Assembly (NCBI GenBank): GCA_942486035.1
Contig: CALNXK010000596.1
Coordinates: 20,001 to 84,000 of the forward strand
Length of the DNA stretch: 64,000 nt
Reading direction: 5' to 3'
DNA from: Porites lobata
Lineage: Eukaryota; Cnidaria; Anthozoa; Scleractinia; Poritidae
In this document: positions 43,320-53,016 of the stretch, one piece after another
Numbering within the stretch: the stretch's first letter is position 1
Layout: each line of letters begins with the position of its first letter
Notes under the pieces: generated by a model
What the model was told of the DNA's origin: nothing
The model's input: the letters and a program-made list of their open reading frames with translations, nothing else
The model's database searches: none
Made by a program: the position numbers and the translations under genes

Positions 43320-43320
43320 G
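43158..43320 (+). ncRNA. RNU1: U1 snRNA gene body, cut off from its promoter by five elements
   Basis: Matches the other U1 bodies except for C to T at U1 nt 13 (GATGC for GACGC), in the stretch that came from the target duplication. Promoter and first 15 nt are at 21738-21987. Confidence 0.95.
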
Positions 43321-44225
43321 TTTTGTAGTAATTATTGTATTTAGCGCGGTCCACAGGTTATTTAAAAACGCGCGCGCCAATGATACAACTGGTAACGTGC
43401 GCGCGTGTGATTGTTTCTCATACAGGTGATGGATCGATCGATCGATAAATCACGGAGAGAAAGAAGTCTCCGGGGACCAAGAAAGAAGGTAAATGATCTT
43501 GGAATATGTTGAAGTTGATTTGTAGCTAAGCTAGCATGTTATTAAAAAGCAGCTCGCTCAGTAGAGTAGAGCAGAGTAGAGACTGAAATGTTTTACTCTC
43601 TCAAAGGAAACGTGAAGTGAAAGTCGCCAGAGATGTATGTTCAAGAAAGAGGATTATGGTCGACGGTTGAAAAGCAAGCAAGCAAGCAGGATCATAAACA
43701 GCCGTCTATACCGTGAGTACAGCTTTCAATCAGTACTTGTTTGCTTGTATATATTGAACTCGCCCTTTCTCTCGTTGGTCTTTACTGCAAGGCGCTGGTT
43801 TCGGCGGTTCATTTAAACTGTCGACCGTTAATAACAACTATTAACGAACTCGGTCTTGTGTTTTCGATCGAGGGCAAGTTGTATATGGCCTTTTGGCTTG
43901 TTTGTGTGGCGTTCGCGGCCGTTTTCTCGGCCTGTAGTTGCATAAAGGCGAACGTAGACTTGTAGAAGCTGTGATTTGAAAAAAGTGATGTCACAAGCGG
44001 TGATTTGAAGTCACAGAGCAAAATGGAACATTACCGCGCGCTCTCGAACCAACGCGCGTTCTACGTCCAAGCTATATTATTGTGAAAAAAATTACCCGAC
44101 AACTTGATTGCTTCGAAGAATAATTCGGCGTAACTTGGCAACTGACCGCAGAGGTACATCCCAGCTAGGGGTAAAACAGCAAAAATGATGAAAAAAATTC
44201 CAGGAAAAATAAATGAAAAGAAGAA
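43321..44225. other. Array spacer, U1 to 5S
   Basis: Same spacer as in the other units, with small differences: GATC repeats near 43432, a shorter AAGC array, and extra TAGAG units near 43560. No gene seen. Confidence 0.75.
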
Positions 44226-44247
44226 GCCTACAACACGGGGTATTCCC

Positions 44248-44282
<35 letters not shown>

Positions 44283-44343
44283 CAGGGCTTAACTTCGGTG
44301 ATCAGACGAGAACCGGTGTTCTCCCTGTGGTATGGGCGTAGGC
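44226..44343 (-). rRNA. RN5S: 5S rRNA gene (118 nt, one substitution)
   Basis: Complete. On the plus strand GGGCGTAGGC replaces GGTCGTAGGC, which changes one base near the 5' end of the RNA (helix I region). Confidence 0.96.
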
Positions 44344-44821
44344 GAGAGAAAGGAGAGAAAATTTGACTTCTTATACCGAGTATGGTGAACATGTAAGCGA
44401 GGCATTACTTCATTACCCTCCTCAGGCAACCCTGACCTACAAAACAGGCTCTGAAGTCTTCCTTTGTAGCTGTAAATAAATTTATGCGGCCACTTACACG
44501 GAGCTTAGCGGGCTTTAAAAACCCTTCGGGGCCTAGTAAGCGGTCCCAGTCTGCCTCGTTTTCGTGTTCCCTGTCCTCCTATAGGTTAATGGCCGAGCTG
44601 TTAGGGCCTGAGTACCGTGTAGACGCTATTGGATCTCTGTCTATACACACTGTAGTGTCCTGGGGAGCTTGGCCGAGTATCCGTGCTCGGACTGACCCAA
44701 TGATATGTCCCTGTCCTCGCATAGAGTGCCAGATGCATCATGGGATGCGACAGTATTGCAACCACCATATCTAGGATGGGGAAGGAGCCAACCACCCTAG
44801 GTCCGGAGGACCTAAAGGGGC
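44344..44821 (+). promoter_or_regulatory. 5S-U2 spacer with candidate U2 promoter element
   Basis: Same promoter block as the other units (ACCACCATATCTAGG from 44761, -61 of U2). No gene seen. Confidence 0.5.
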
Positions 44822-44846
44822 ATCGCTTCTAGGCCTTTTGCCTAAG
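44822..44846 (+). pseudogene. RNU2: Altered U2 snRNA 5' end before element D
   Basis: ATCGCTTCT is followed by AGGCCTTTTGCCTAAG where normal U2 has CGGCCTTTTGGCTAAG, and similarity then fades. The two changes form a new 5-bp stem (TAGGC / GCCTA). U2 nt 26-36 are missing or unrecognisable, so this junction lacks the clean target duplication seen for E. The boundary with D is approximate. Confidence 0.7.
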
Positions 44847-45017
44847 TGTCTCATCTTTGTGGGACGGGCAAATTTTCAGTCTTAGTGTATTTGGCTTTTT
44901 TCTTGTTTGTTTGTGGGGGCTGTGCTAAGTACCGGCCGGGCGGGAACGCCGTGCCCCCCACCCCAAATTCTCGCTAAAGCGATTCTTTAGGAGCGACTTG
45001 GTTCGTTTCCTACCACA
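44847..45017 (+). other. D 5'UTR with motif shared with B
   Basis: GTGCTAAGTACCGGCCGGG (44922-44940) and GGGAACGCC (44942-44950) match the B leader. GGGGGC before and GCCCCC after them could pair and close the segment. Confidence 0.6.
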
Positions 45018-46841
45018 ATGTCTGATCATGGTAATTGGGGCGACTCAGCCGATGATGATGGCAGCGTACTGATCCGCACCTTGTCGCGGCTGGTGCCGTT
45101 TTCCGATGTTGAAGTGTCCAGCGATTCTGAAGAGTCTGAAGAGTCCACTGATGCGGTCCTCGATACTGTGTCCGAGAAGAGTTACCACAGTGATGGGAAA
45201 GCCGAGAAGAGCTACCACAGTGATGGGAAAACCGCGCCCACCTACCTCGCTGCAGCGAAGAAGAACTTACCTGAGGAAGAGAATGTTGAAAAAGTGTCTT
45301 ATCGCCCTAGCTATCTGTCGGACTTTGAGAAGGAGCATTTCCATCGCGAAAATGTTATGCCAGATCGACCTTACACGGCGTTCTTCACTGCTCCTTCCTC
45401 TGCGTTCACCACGAAGGATATCTTTGATGCTTTGTTAACTGATGGCATTCCCGCCTCCGCCGTCCGTTGTCTGCAGAGGTCACCCAATGGCAACGTGCTG
45501 ATTACGTTCGCGTCTAAGCGCTACCGAGATTTGTTCCTGCGTCGGTCTTCTTTTGTGGTGCGGCGTGGACGTTTTGTTACGCACCCTGGCTCACGTCGCC
45601 TCCTGTTCGTCACCATTTACGACGCGCCACACGAGTTGCCCGATTCGGCGATTGAACATCGTCTAGCCAAGTACGGCAGAATCTTCTCGTCTCGCCGTGG
45701 CAAAGTCTCTGGAAATCCTGACGTCTTCAACGGACTTCGCCACCTACGTATGGATATAGTGTCCCATATTCCGTGTTTCTTGCGTTTCGGTAAATACCAG
45801 ATCCGCGTCAAGTACGATGGCCAGCCGACCACGTGTCGCCGTTGTAATGCTCGGGACCACCTTTTCAAGGACTGCAAGAACGAGATTTGCTTCAATTGCG
45901 ACTCTATTGGTCACCACGCCAGGATGTGTCCGGAAGACATGCGCTGTTGTATTTGCAAGGAGGAGGGTCATCTAGCCATAGATTGTCAACATTCATGGTA
46001 CCGACGGCCCCCACCTTCCTTAGGTCTCTCTCCGGAGACTGTAGCTGATGATCCTGTTGCTGATCCTACCGCGGATACTGTTGCTGAGAGTCCTGTGGAG
46101 TCTGCTCCTGCTCCTACCCTGGATACTGTCGCTGGGGGTTCTGGTCCTGCTTCTACCGCGGAAGAGCCCTCTTCCCACGTTGCTGACACCGAGGACACAT
46201 GTCCTTCACAACCTGATGCTGCCGATCTTGAAAGCCAGCCCGACGGCTCTGTTAGTGCTCCTGACTTGGATTCACAAGTCCCTCTTTTTTCTGGAGATCA
46301 ACCTTCTCCGTCATCTGACGCTGCCGTTCCTGTGGCATCGCCTCTTGCTGACACCTTCGTTCCTTCTGTTTCTGATAGTACTCTTGGCCGGATACCTTCT
46401 GCATCTGAAGACCCAGTGCCTTCTGTCACTGACAGCGCCCTTGCTGAAGTGGAGATGCCTCGTGTGTCCGAAGACCCTGTGCCTTCAGTTTCTGACAGCA
46501 CCCTTGCTGAGGTAGATCTACCTCCTGCGTCTGTCGACCTGGCGCCCTCTGTCTCCGACAGCGCTCTCGCTCAAGTGCCCTCTCCTTCTGATGCTCCAGC
46601 CTTGGACTTAACTCCCCCCGATGAAGATGGTGATGATGATGATATGGGCGACTCTGTTCCCCCCTTGGAAACTGAGAAGTTGGCGACGGCTTGGAAGAGG
46701 ATCTCCCGCAAGAAGGGTCAGAGCAAGAAGAAGCTGGCCCGGAAGGCTGCAGCCTCCCATTCCTTTGCTCCTGTGCGCAAGGCAACCAGACCCAACCCGC
46801 CAGGAGTGAGATCTAATAGAGGTAAGGACCCGCCTGAGTAA
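45018..46841 (+). CDS. ORF1 (gag-like) of D, intact, 607 aa
   Basis: ATG in CACAATGTCTG context. Acidic N-terminus with a short duplicated peptide (EKSYHSDGK twice, about residues 52-70), then an RRM-like region with NPDVFNGLRHLRM. Three CCHC knuckles follow: CRRCNARDHLFKDC, CFNCDSIGHHARMC and CCICKEEGHLAIDC (about residues 272-325). A long acidic Pro/Ser/Asp linker has repeats of the type SEDPVPSVSDSTLAEV (about residues 455-520), and the tail is Lys-rich. It is fully open, in contrast to the ORF2 that follows. Three knuckles and length separate it from the other families. Confidence 0.9.
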   Translation: MSDHGNWGDSADDDGSVLIRTLSRLVPFSDVEVSSDSEESEESTDAVLDTVSEKSYHSDGKAEKSYHSDGKTAPTYLAAAKKNLPEEENVEKVSYRPSYLSDFEKEHFHRENVMPDRPYTAFFTAPSSAFTTKDIFDALLTDGIPASAVRCLQRSPNGNVLITFASKRYRDLFLRRSSFVVRRGRFVTHPGSRRLLFVTIYDAPHELPDSAIEHRLAKYGRIFSSRRGKVSGNPDVFNGLRHLRMDIVSHIPCFLRFGKYQIRVKYDGQPTTCRRCNARDHLFKDCKNEICFNCDSIGHHARMCPEDMRCCICKEEGHLAIDCQHSWYRRPPPSLGLSPETVADDPVADPTADTVAESPVESAPAPTLDTVAGGSGPASTAEEPSSHVADTEDTCPSQPDAADLESQPDGSVSAPDLDSQVPLFSGDQPSPSSDAAVPVASPLADTFVPSVSDSTLGRIPSASEDPVPSVTDSALAEVEMPRVSEDPVPSVSDSTLAEVDLPPASVDLAPSVSDSALAQVPSPSDAPALDLTPPDEDGDDDDMGDSVPPLETEKLATAWKRISRKKGQSKKKLARKAAASHSFAPVRKATRPNPPGVRSNRGKDPPE

Positions 46842-49800
46842 CCTTCTTTCATTTTCAAAGGTTTAACGATTAATGTTCGCGGCTTGAGTGATGAAAAGTT
46901 TTCGTCGGTTGTTCGTTGTTTTCATCAAGAAAGTTTAGATTTCTGTTTTATTCAAGAAACGATGATCTCTGATAAACGAGTTATTAGTTCCCTCTCTTCC
47001 CGTTGGCGGGGCCCCAGCTTTTGGTCTCCTGCTGTCGGGAGGAGAGGTGGCGTGGCTATTCTGCTTTCAAGTAGTTTACAAGATAATCTCTCGGTTTGGA
47101 AGAAGGATACTGAGGGTCGGGTCCTTAGTGTATTACTTAATATTGATTCTCAGTCTATTAATTTAGTTAACTTGTATGCTCAACTGTTCCGGCTGATAGA
47201 AGAGTCTTCTATCAGTCGGTCCACTGTATTTCTTTCCGCACTCCTCGCTCATAGTTGGTGGTGACTTCAACTGTTATGACGGTTCCTCTGATAAATTTGG
47301 TGGCACCGTCTCTATTAGTTCTGATTTGTCTGACCTTAAATCGTGTTTTTTGTTAAGGGATGCGTGGAGGGCGTTACATCCCAGAACCCGCCAGTTTACT
47401 TGGTTTAATTCAGATTCTTCAGTAGCTAGTCGGTTAGACACTTTTCTTGTCATTAGGTCCCTCCTTCAATCTGTTAAGTCGTGTGTTATTTCTCCTTGCG
47501 TTTTCTCGGATCATGAGTTTGTTTTTATTGACTTAGTTCTTGGTGTTTCTTCTAAGTATGGTCCTGGAGTGTGGAAATTGAATAATTCTCTTTTAGAGGA
47601 CGAATCTTATTGCGAGAAGATTCGTTCTCTTATTGATCGTTTTTTATTATTTAAGCATGCTTTCTCTTCCTCTGGCTCCTTCTGGGAGTCTCTTAAGAAT
47701 GATATTAAACTTGAATCTATTGCCTTTTCAAAGCAGAAGCGGAGAGACCTCTCTGACGAGAGAGTCTCTTTAACCAACCGCTTGATTGCTTTGAAGCATC
47801 GTCTTGTGTCTGGTGATTCTTCCGTTAAGTTAGAAATTGCGAACTTAGAGGGCTCCCTTAAAGTCTTAATGACAGAGGAATATGTTGGCGCGAAAATTAG
47901 AAGTCGAGCAAAATGGCTAGAGGAGGGCGAGGCCCCCACCAGGTTTTTTCTTAAATTAGCATCCCAAAGGTTTGAGAAGAGTTTTGTTTCCTCTGTCCTT
48001 AATTCTGATGGTGTCGAGGTATCTACTTTGCCCGAAATAATGAAGGTTCATGAAGATTTTTATTCATCTCTATTTGCTGAGGAGTCTGTCGACTTAGAAA
48101 CCCAAAATCATTTGTTTTCGTTTGTCTCGAGTCGTTTGTCTGATCATGACCGTGATGTTTGTGAGGGGGCTTTGTTGCTGGACGAAGCTACTGAAGCTGT
48201 TGGCTTGTCCAATCGCAACAAGGCCCCTGGCCCCGATGGCTTGTCGGTAGAATTTTATTTAGCCTTCTGGTCGCGCCTTGGCCCACTCTTAGTGGAAGTC
48301 TTCAATGAAGGCTTGCGTGACTCCGAGCTTTGTGATTCCATGAAAACCAGCATTACCCGTTTAGTTTTTAAGAAGGACGACCGGAGGAATTTGAAAAACT
48401 GGCGTCCAATATCTCTCCTAAATGTCGATTATAAGATATGTTCGAAAGCTATCTCCTTGCGACTTTCTAAGGTTTTAGATTCCATAGTTGACCCGGACCA
48501 GACTTGTTCTGTTCCTGGGAGATCTATTGCTTCAATTTGTTCTTATTGCGCGATGTTTTAGATCACATTGAGCGAACTGGTGAGACAGGTATTCTCGTTA
48601 GCTTAGATCAGGAGAAAGCTTTCGATCGTGTCGATCGGACTTTCCTTCTGAATCTTTTAAGACATCTAGGCTTCGGCCCTTCTTTTTTAAATTGCATTCA
48701 CACCCTGTATAATGGTGCTAATATGCGTGTGATTGTAAACGGCTTTCTTTCTGATATGATATCTATTGCGCGTGGTGTTAGGCAGGGCGACTCCCTTTCA
48801 CCAATGCTCTACATCTTGTGTGTTGAAGTTCTTGCATGCAAGATTAGAGCCTGTAGTGATATTGAGGGTTTTTGCTCCCGGGCGCTCAGGGCTTACAGTT
48901 TAAAGTTGGTCAGTATGCTGATGACACAACGTCCTTTGTTAAGGATGTTGTGTCTCTTAATAATCTTTTAGGGAGATCCAGTTATACGAGCGTGGCACGG
49001 GAGCTAAATTAAATATTTCGAAAAAAAAGAGGCCATGTGGCTCGGGTCTTGGAAAGATCGCGTTGACCAGCCACTTGGCCTCAAGTGGGTTAATAAAATG
49101 AAAATTTTGGGTGTCGTTTTGGTACGGTCCCAGTTGAGAGAGACAACTGGGAACCGCGCCTGTCTAAACTTGATAGCTGTTTGTCTTTGTGGAAGTCTAG
49201 GTCTTTGTCGTTTGTTGGTAAAGTGTTGATTCTTAATGTTTTAGGTCTGAGCAAGCTTTTGTACTTGTCGCGTGTTTTAATTCCTCCGAGATGGGTGCTT
49301 GATAAGTATAATAGCTTGATCTGGCCTTTTCTATGGGGTGCCAAAATGGAACCTGTTGCTCGAAGGTCAATCGTGTGCCCTTCAGACCAGGGGGGCCTTG
49401 GTTTAATAGATTTCTGGTCTAAAGGACAGGCGTTGCGCTTATCTTCTTTTGTTAAATCTCTATCCGATCCTAGTTTTAAATGTTTTTATCTCGTTCGGTA
49501 TTTCTGCGGTTCGCGTCTGGCAACCCTACGCCCTGAGTGGTCTACCTTCCGGGATATTCGTACACCTAATGCGGCTTCGCCTTCCAAGTTTTATTCGCGC
49601 ATGATTGATCTTCTTAAGTCTTGTAGTTTTCCTGGGTCCTTTGGATTTGATTCCAAGTCTATTTATAAGGAATTAATTAAGCGTCACTGCTCCCTCCCTG
49701 TCCTCCCTAGGTTTTGGTCCCCTTATTAAGTAGATCCTTTAGTCTTCCTCGCCATTGGTCTTTCGTAAGAGATTCTTTTACTGAAAATTATAAAAGCGAT

Positions 49801-50278
49801 CTTTCGTGGCTCATCACTTTGAGAGCGGTTAAGGTCCGTGAGTCTCTGCGGAACTGGGGGTACATTGATAACCCATCGTGTGCGACATGCTCGCAAACAG
49901 AATCCATTGATCACTGTTTTCGAGCGTGTCCCAGGGTTAATGCTGTGTGGTTCTTTTTCTCCCCTTGTTATCTTCCCTTTTATCGCAACCCTTCCCCTTT
50001 GCGGCGCTTCCATTTTCTTTTTTCAATTACCTTTTCCTAATGATAGGTCACGGCGTTTGCTTCTGTTTCTAATCAAATCGATCTTATATGGAATTTGGCG
50101 CTTTAGGAACAAGGCAGTCTTCCATAATGGTAGGGAAGACTCCAGGGCAATTACTAAGTACATTATTATGGATATTAAGAATAGGATTAAAGCTGATCAT
50201 TTTAGATTTTCCCTAGTAGATTTCGCTCCTTGTGGTGCCACCCGGCACTTTGTGATTTCCACCAAGACGATAATTTAG
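46842..50278 (+). CDS. ORF2 (APE-RT) of D, frameshifted; in frame with ORF1 behind a TAA
   Basis: The frame continues straight after the ORF1 stop (TAA 46839-46841). The first conserved APE motif (LTINVRGLSDEKF) has no AUG before it, so start by reinitiation, a non-AUG codon or readthrough is needed. Motifs: FIQETM, VGGDFNCYD, SRLDTFL, FSDHEFV; RT NWRPISLLNVDYKI, SLDQEKAFDRVDR, RQGDSLSPMLY (D for C in the usual RQGCPLSP) and QYADDT near 48910. Zinc motif CATCSQTESIDHCFRAC near 49880. Breaks near 47190-47255, 48530, 48890, 48970, 49020, 49110-49180, 49720 and 50035. Confidence 0.86.
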
Positions 50279-50427
50279 TGTTTAAGTTTTAGGCTTTGTA
50301 ATATGATCATTGTAATTTCCTTAGTCCTTTCTTTAGCTTGTAGCTGTGATTTGTATGTGGATTTCCTGTAAATACTGTAAATATTGTACATAGTTTGTTT
50401 TTGCAATAAATTTTCAAAATACAAAAA
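50279..50427 (+). other. D 3'UTR and tail
   Basis: 149 bp and AT-rich, with ATTGTAC at about 50385 and AATAAA near 50406, ending AAATACAAAAAA. None of the U1-guild hairpins is present. Confidence 0.75.
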
Positions 50428-50576
50428 ATCTGTTCTTATCAGCTTAATATCTGATACGCTGCTCATTGAGCAGCTCATATATTAAACTGATTTTTGGAAT
50501 TGGGCTGTGGAAAGGAGGCTTGCCTCGTCCCAGCCACGGGTTGCCTCGGTATAGCACTACCTCCGAGTGCGGCCCA
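50428..50576 (+). ncRNA. RNU2: U2 snRNA 3' part after element D
   Basis: U2 from nt 37 to its end, unchanged. Lacks promoter and 5' domain, so not functional as it stands. Confidence 0.93.
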
Positions 50577-50810
50577 CTTCCCCTTGGGGAAGAAATATTC
50601 AATTAATAAGAGACATTTTTTTTCCTGTGCTTGTTTTTTCAACATCTGGGTACCCTGTGGCTCACTGGTGTCCCCCGCGTCAGGTTTCTATTTAGGCGAG
50701 CCGTCGGTCACATAACAGGAGTCCTGTGGCCGTCTGGACTTGCGCAGTTACCACAAGGGCCCTAAGAGGAAAGCAGTTTTTCCGCTGCCGGCCGTTGGTC
50801 CTAGCTTTTC
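50577..50810 (+). promoter_or_regulatory. U2-U1 spacer holding the U1 promoter
   Basis: ACCACAAGGGCC at 50750, -61 of U1. Leads into S2 after U1 nt 15. Confidence 0.55.
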
Positions 50811-50825
50811 ATACTTACCTGACGC
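50811..50825 (+). ncRNA. RNU1: U1 snRNA 5' end, 15 nt, interrupted by S2
   Basis: ATACTTACCTGACGC, then S2. The rest of U1 resumes only 284 bp later (51109), the least disrupted U1 gene in the window. Confidence 0.93.
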
Positions 50826-51079
50826 GGGTAAGGGTCCTGCTATATGTATGCACAATCTACATTGTGGGACCCGTTACCTTATAACAGTCCTTGCACTCTG
50901 GCTGTTCAGGTGCCCCGTTAGGCGGGGAGCGTTTGGGGGCCAGGTTCGATTCCTGGGCGATTTTGGCGTACTGGTGTACCCTCCTCAGGCGTTGCCTGGC
51001 AGGGCCATTGCACTTCGGCTCTGTTAAGTATTTGTCGCCCGGCCATTGCACTGACCTTTGTCCACGTCCGGGGCGCCTG

Positions 51080-51108
<29 letters not shown>
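50826..51108 (+). mobile_element. SINE-like element S2, alone in U1
   Basis: Same as S1, with an A tail of about 29. Flanked by ACTTACCTGACGC on both sides (50813-50825 and 51109-51121), the simplest insertion in the window and the best proof of the 13-bp duplication. T-arm-like hairpin 50940-50956; U1-like hairpin 51000-51023. Confidence 0.92.
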
Positions 51109-51135
<27 letters not shown>

Positions 51136-51136
51136 T

Positions 51137-51167
<31 letters not shown>

Positions 51168-51184
51168 CTCATTGCACTTCGATT

Positions 51185-51227
<43 letters not shown>

Positions 51228-51233
51228 TATAAT

Positions 51234-51270
<37 letters not shown>

Positions 51271-51271
51271 G
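51109..51271 (+). ncRNA. RNU1: U1 snRNA gene body after S2
   Basis: Unchanged U1 from nt 3. A transcript from the native promoter would contain U1 nt 1-15, S2 and then this body. Confidence 0.95.
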
Positions 51272-52178
51272 TTTTGTAGTAATTATTGTATTTAGCGCGG
51301 TCCACAGGTTATTTAAAACGCGCGCGCCAATGATACAACTGGTAACGTGCGCGCGTGTGATTGTTTCTCATACAGGTGATGGATCGATCGATAAAGATAA
51401 ATCACGGAGAGAAAGAAGTCTCCGGGGACCAAGAAAGAAGGTAAATGATCTTGGAATATGTTGAAGTTGATTTGTAGCTAAGCTAGCATGTTATTAAAAA
51501 GCAGCTCGCTCAGTAGAGCAGAGTAGAGACTGAAATGTTTTACTCTCTCAAAGGAAACGTGAAGTGAAAGTCGCCAGAGATGTATGTTCAAGAAAGAGGA
51601 TGGTCGACGGTTGAAAAGCAAGCAAGCAAGCAAGCAGGATCATAAACAGCCGTCTATACCGTGAGTACAGCTTTCAATCAGTACTTGTTTGCTTGTATAT
51701 ATTGAACTCGCCCTTTCTCTCGTTGGTCTTTACTGCAAGGCGCTGGTTTCGGCGGTTCATTTAAACTGTCGACCGTTAATAACAACTATTAACGAACTCG
51801 GTCTTGTGTTTTCGATCGAGGGCAAGTTGTATATGGCCTTTTGGCTTGTTTGTGTGGCGTTCGCGGCCGTTTTCTCGGCCTGTAGTTGCACTTAAAGGCG
51901 AACGTAGACTTGTAGAAGCTGTGATTTGAAAAAAGTGATGTCACAAGCGGTGATTTGAAGTCACAGAGCAAAATGGAACATTACCGCGCGCTCTCGAACC
52001 AACGCGCGTTCTACGTCCAAGCTATATTATTGTGAAAAAAAATTACCCCACCACAACTTGATTGCTTCGAAGAATAATTCGGCGTAACTTGGCAACTGAC
52101 AGCAGAGGTACATCCCAGCTAGGGGTAAAACAGCAAAAATGATGAAAAAATTCCAGGAAAAATAAATGAAAAAAAGAA
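51272..52178. other. Array spacer, U1 to 5S
   Basis: As in other units; the GGATCGATCGATAAAGATAAATC stretch near 51381 is slightly longer. No gene seen. Confidence 0.75.
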
Positions 52179-52200
52179 GCCTACAACACGGGGTATTCCC

Positions 52201-52235
<35 letters not shown>

Positions 52236-52296
52236 CAGGGCTTAACTTCGGTGATCAGACGAGAACCGGTGTTCTCCCTGTGGTATGGTCGTAGGC
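52179..52296 (-). rRNA. RN5S: 5S rRNA gene (118 nt)
   Basis: Complete copy, same sequence as 20956-21073. Confidence 0.97.
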
Positions 52297-52774
52297 GAGA
52301 GAAAGGAGAGAAAATTTGACTTCTTATACCGAGTATGGTGAACATGTAAGCGAGGCATTACTTCATTACCCTCCTCAGGCAACCCTGACCTACAAAACAG
52401 GCTATGAAGTCTTCCTTTGTAGCTGTAAACAAATTTATGCGGCCACTTACACGGAGCTTAGCGGGCTTTAAAAACCCTTCGGGGCCTAGTAAGCGGTCCC
52501 AGTCTGCCTCGTTTTCGTGTTCCCTGTCCTCCTATAGGTTAATGGCCGAGCTGTTAGGGCCTGAGTACCGTGTAGACGCTATTTGATCCCTGTCTATACA
52601 CACTGTAGTGTCCTGGGGAGCTTGGCCGAGTATCCGTGCTCGGACTGACCCAATGATATGTCCCTGTCCTCGCATAGAGTGCCAGATGCATCATGGGATG
52701 CGACAGTATTGCAACCACCATATCTAGGATGGGGAAGGAGCCAACCACCCTAGGTCCGGAGGACCTAAAGGGGC
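52297..52774 (+). promoter_or_regulatory. 5S-U2 spacer with candidate U2 promoter element
   Basis: ACCACCATATCTAGG at 52714, -61 of U2. This promoter now faces element E after 50 nt of U2. Confidence 0.55.
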
Positions 52775-52824
52775 ATCGCTTCTCGGCCTTTTGGCTAAGA
52801 TCAAGTGTAGTATCTGTTCTTATC
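52775..52824 (+). ncRNA. RNU2: U2 snRNA 5' end, 50 nt, interrupted by E
   Basis: U2 nt 1-50, unchanged, including branch-point pairing GTAGTA (nt 33-38) and ending TTCTTATC. Confidence 0.94.
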
Positions 52825-53016
52825 GGTCACGTTTTCGGTTTCTCCGCCGAAAACGTGAACAGTTCCCGTTCCTGTGCTTCGATCGCCTTCATTTTGGTCT
52901 CGTTCGTTTCCTTTTACTGTGGGGATTCCATTGGTGAGGTTTGTTTTTGCGTTGTTGGTTTATTTTCGACGTTTTGAGTGGATTTCTTTCACGTCGCCAG
53001 ACACGTGCTTTGCGCG
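52825..53016 (+). other. E 5'UTR with terminal hairpin
   Basis: Starts GGTCACG. A perfect 11-bp inverted repeat (CACGTTTTCGG 52828-52838, CCGAAAACGTG 52847-52857, 8-nt loop) lies three bases from the insertion point. The remainder is T-rich without clear motifs. Confidence 0.75.

Larger units (their letters stand above)
44847..50427 (+). mobile_element. LINE D inserted in U2 snRNA gene
   Basis: About 5.6-kb APE-type LINE of a third lineage: ORF1 with three CCHC knuckles, frameshifted ORF2, AATAAA and a short A tail. The 3' junction enters U2 at nt 37 (ATCTGTTCTTATCAG), one base from where E ends, so it shares the target site. The 5' junction is irregular. Confidence 0.9.

Noticed and set aside
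44847..45017. HDV-like self-cleaving ribozyme in the D or B leader (CTAAG motif)
   Set aside because: No upstream strands that pair to form P1 and P2 could be found by eye.
50380..50395. ATTGTAC near the poly(A) signal of D as a U1A site
   Set aside because: No supporting stem, AT-rich surroundings, single 7-mer; expected by chance.
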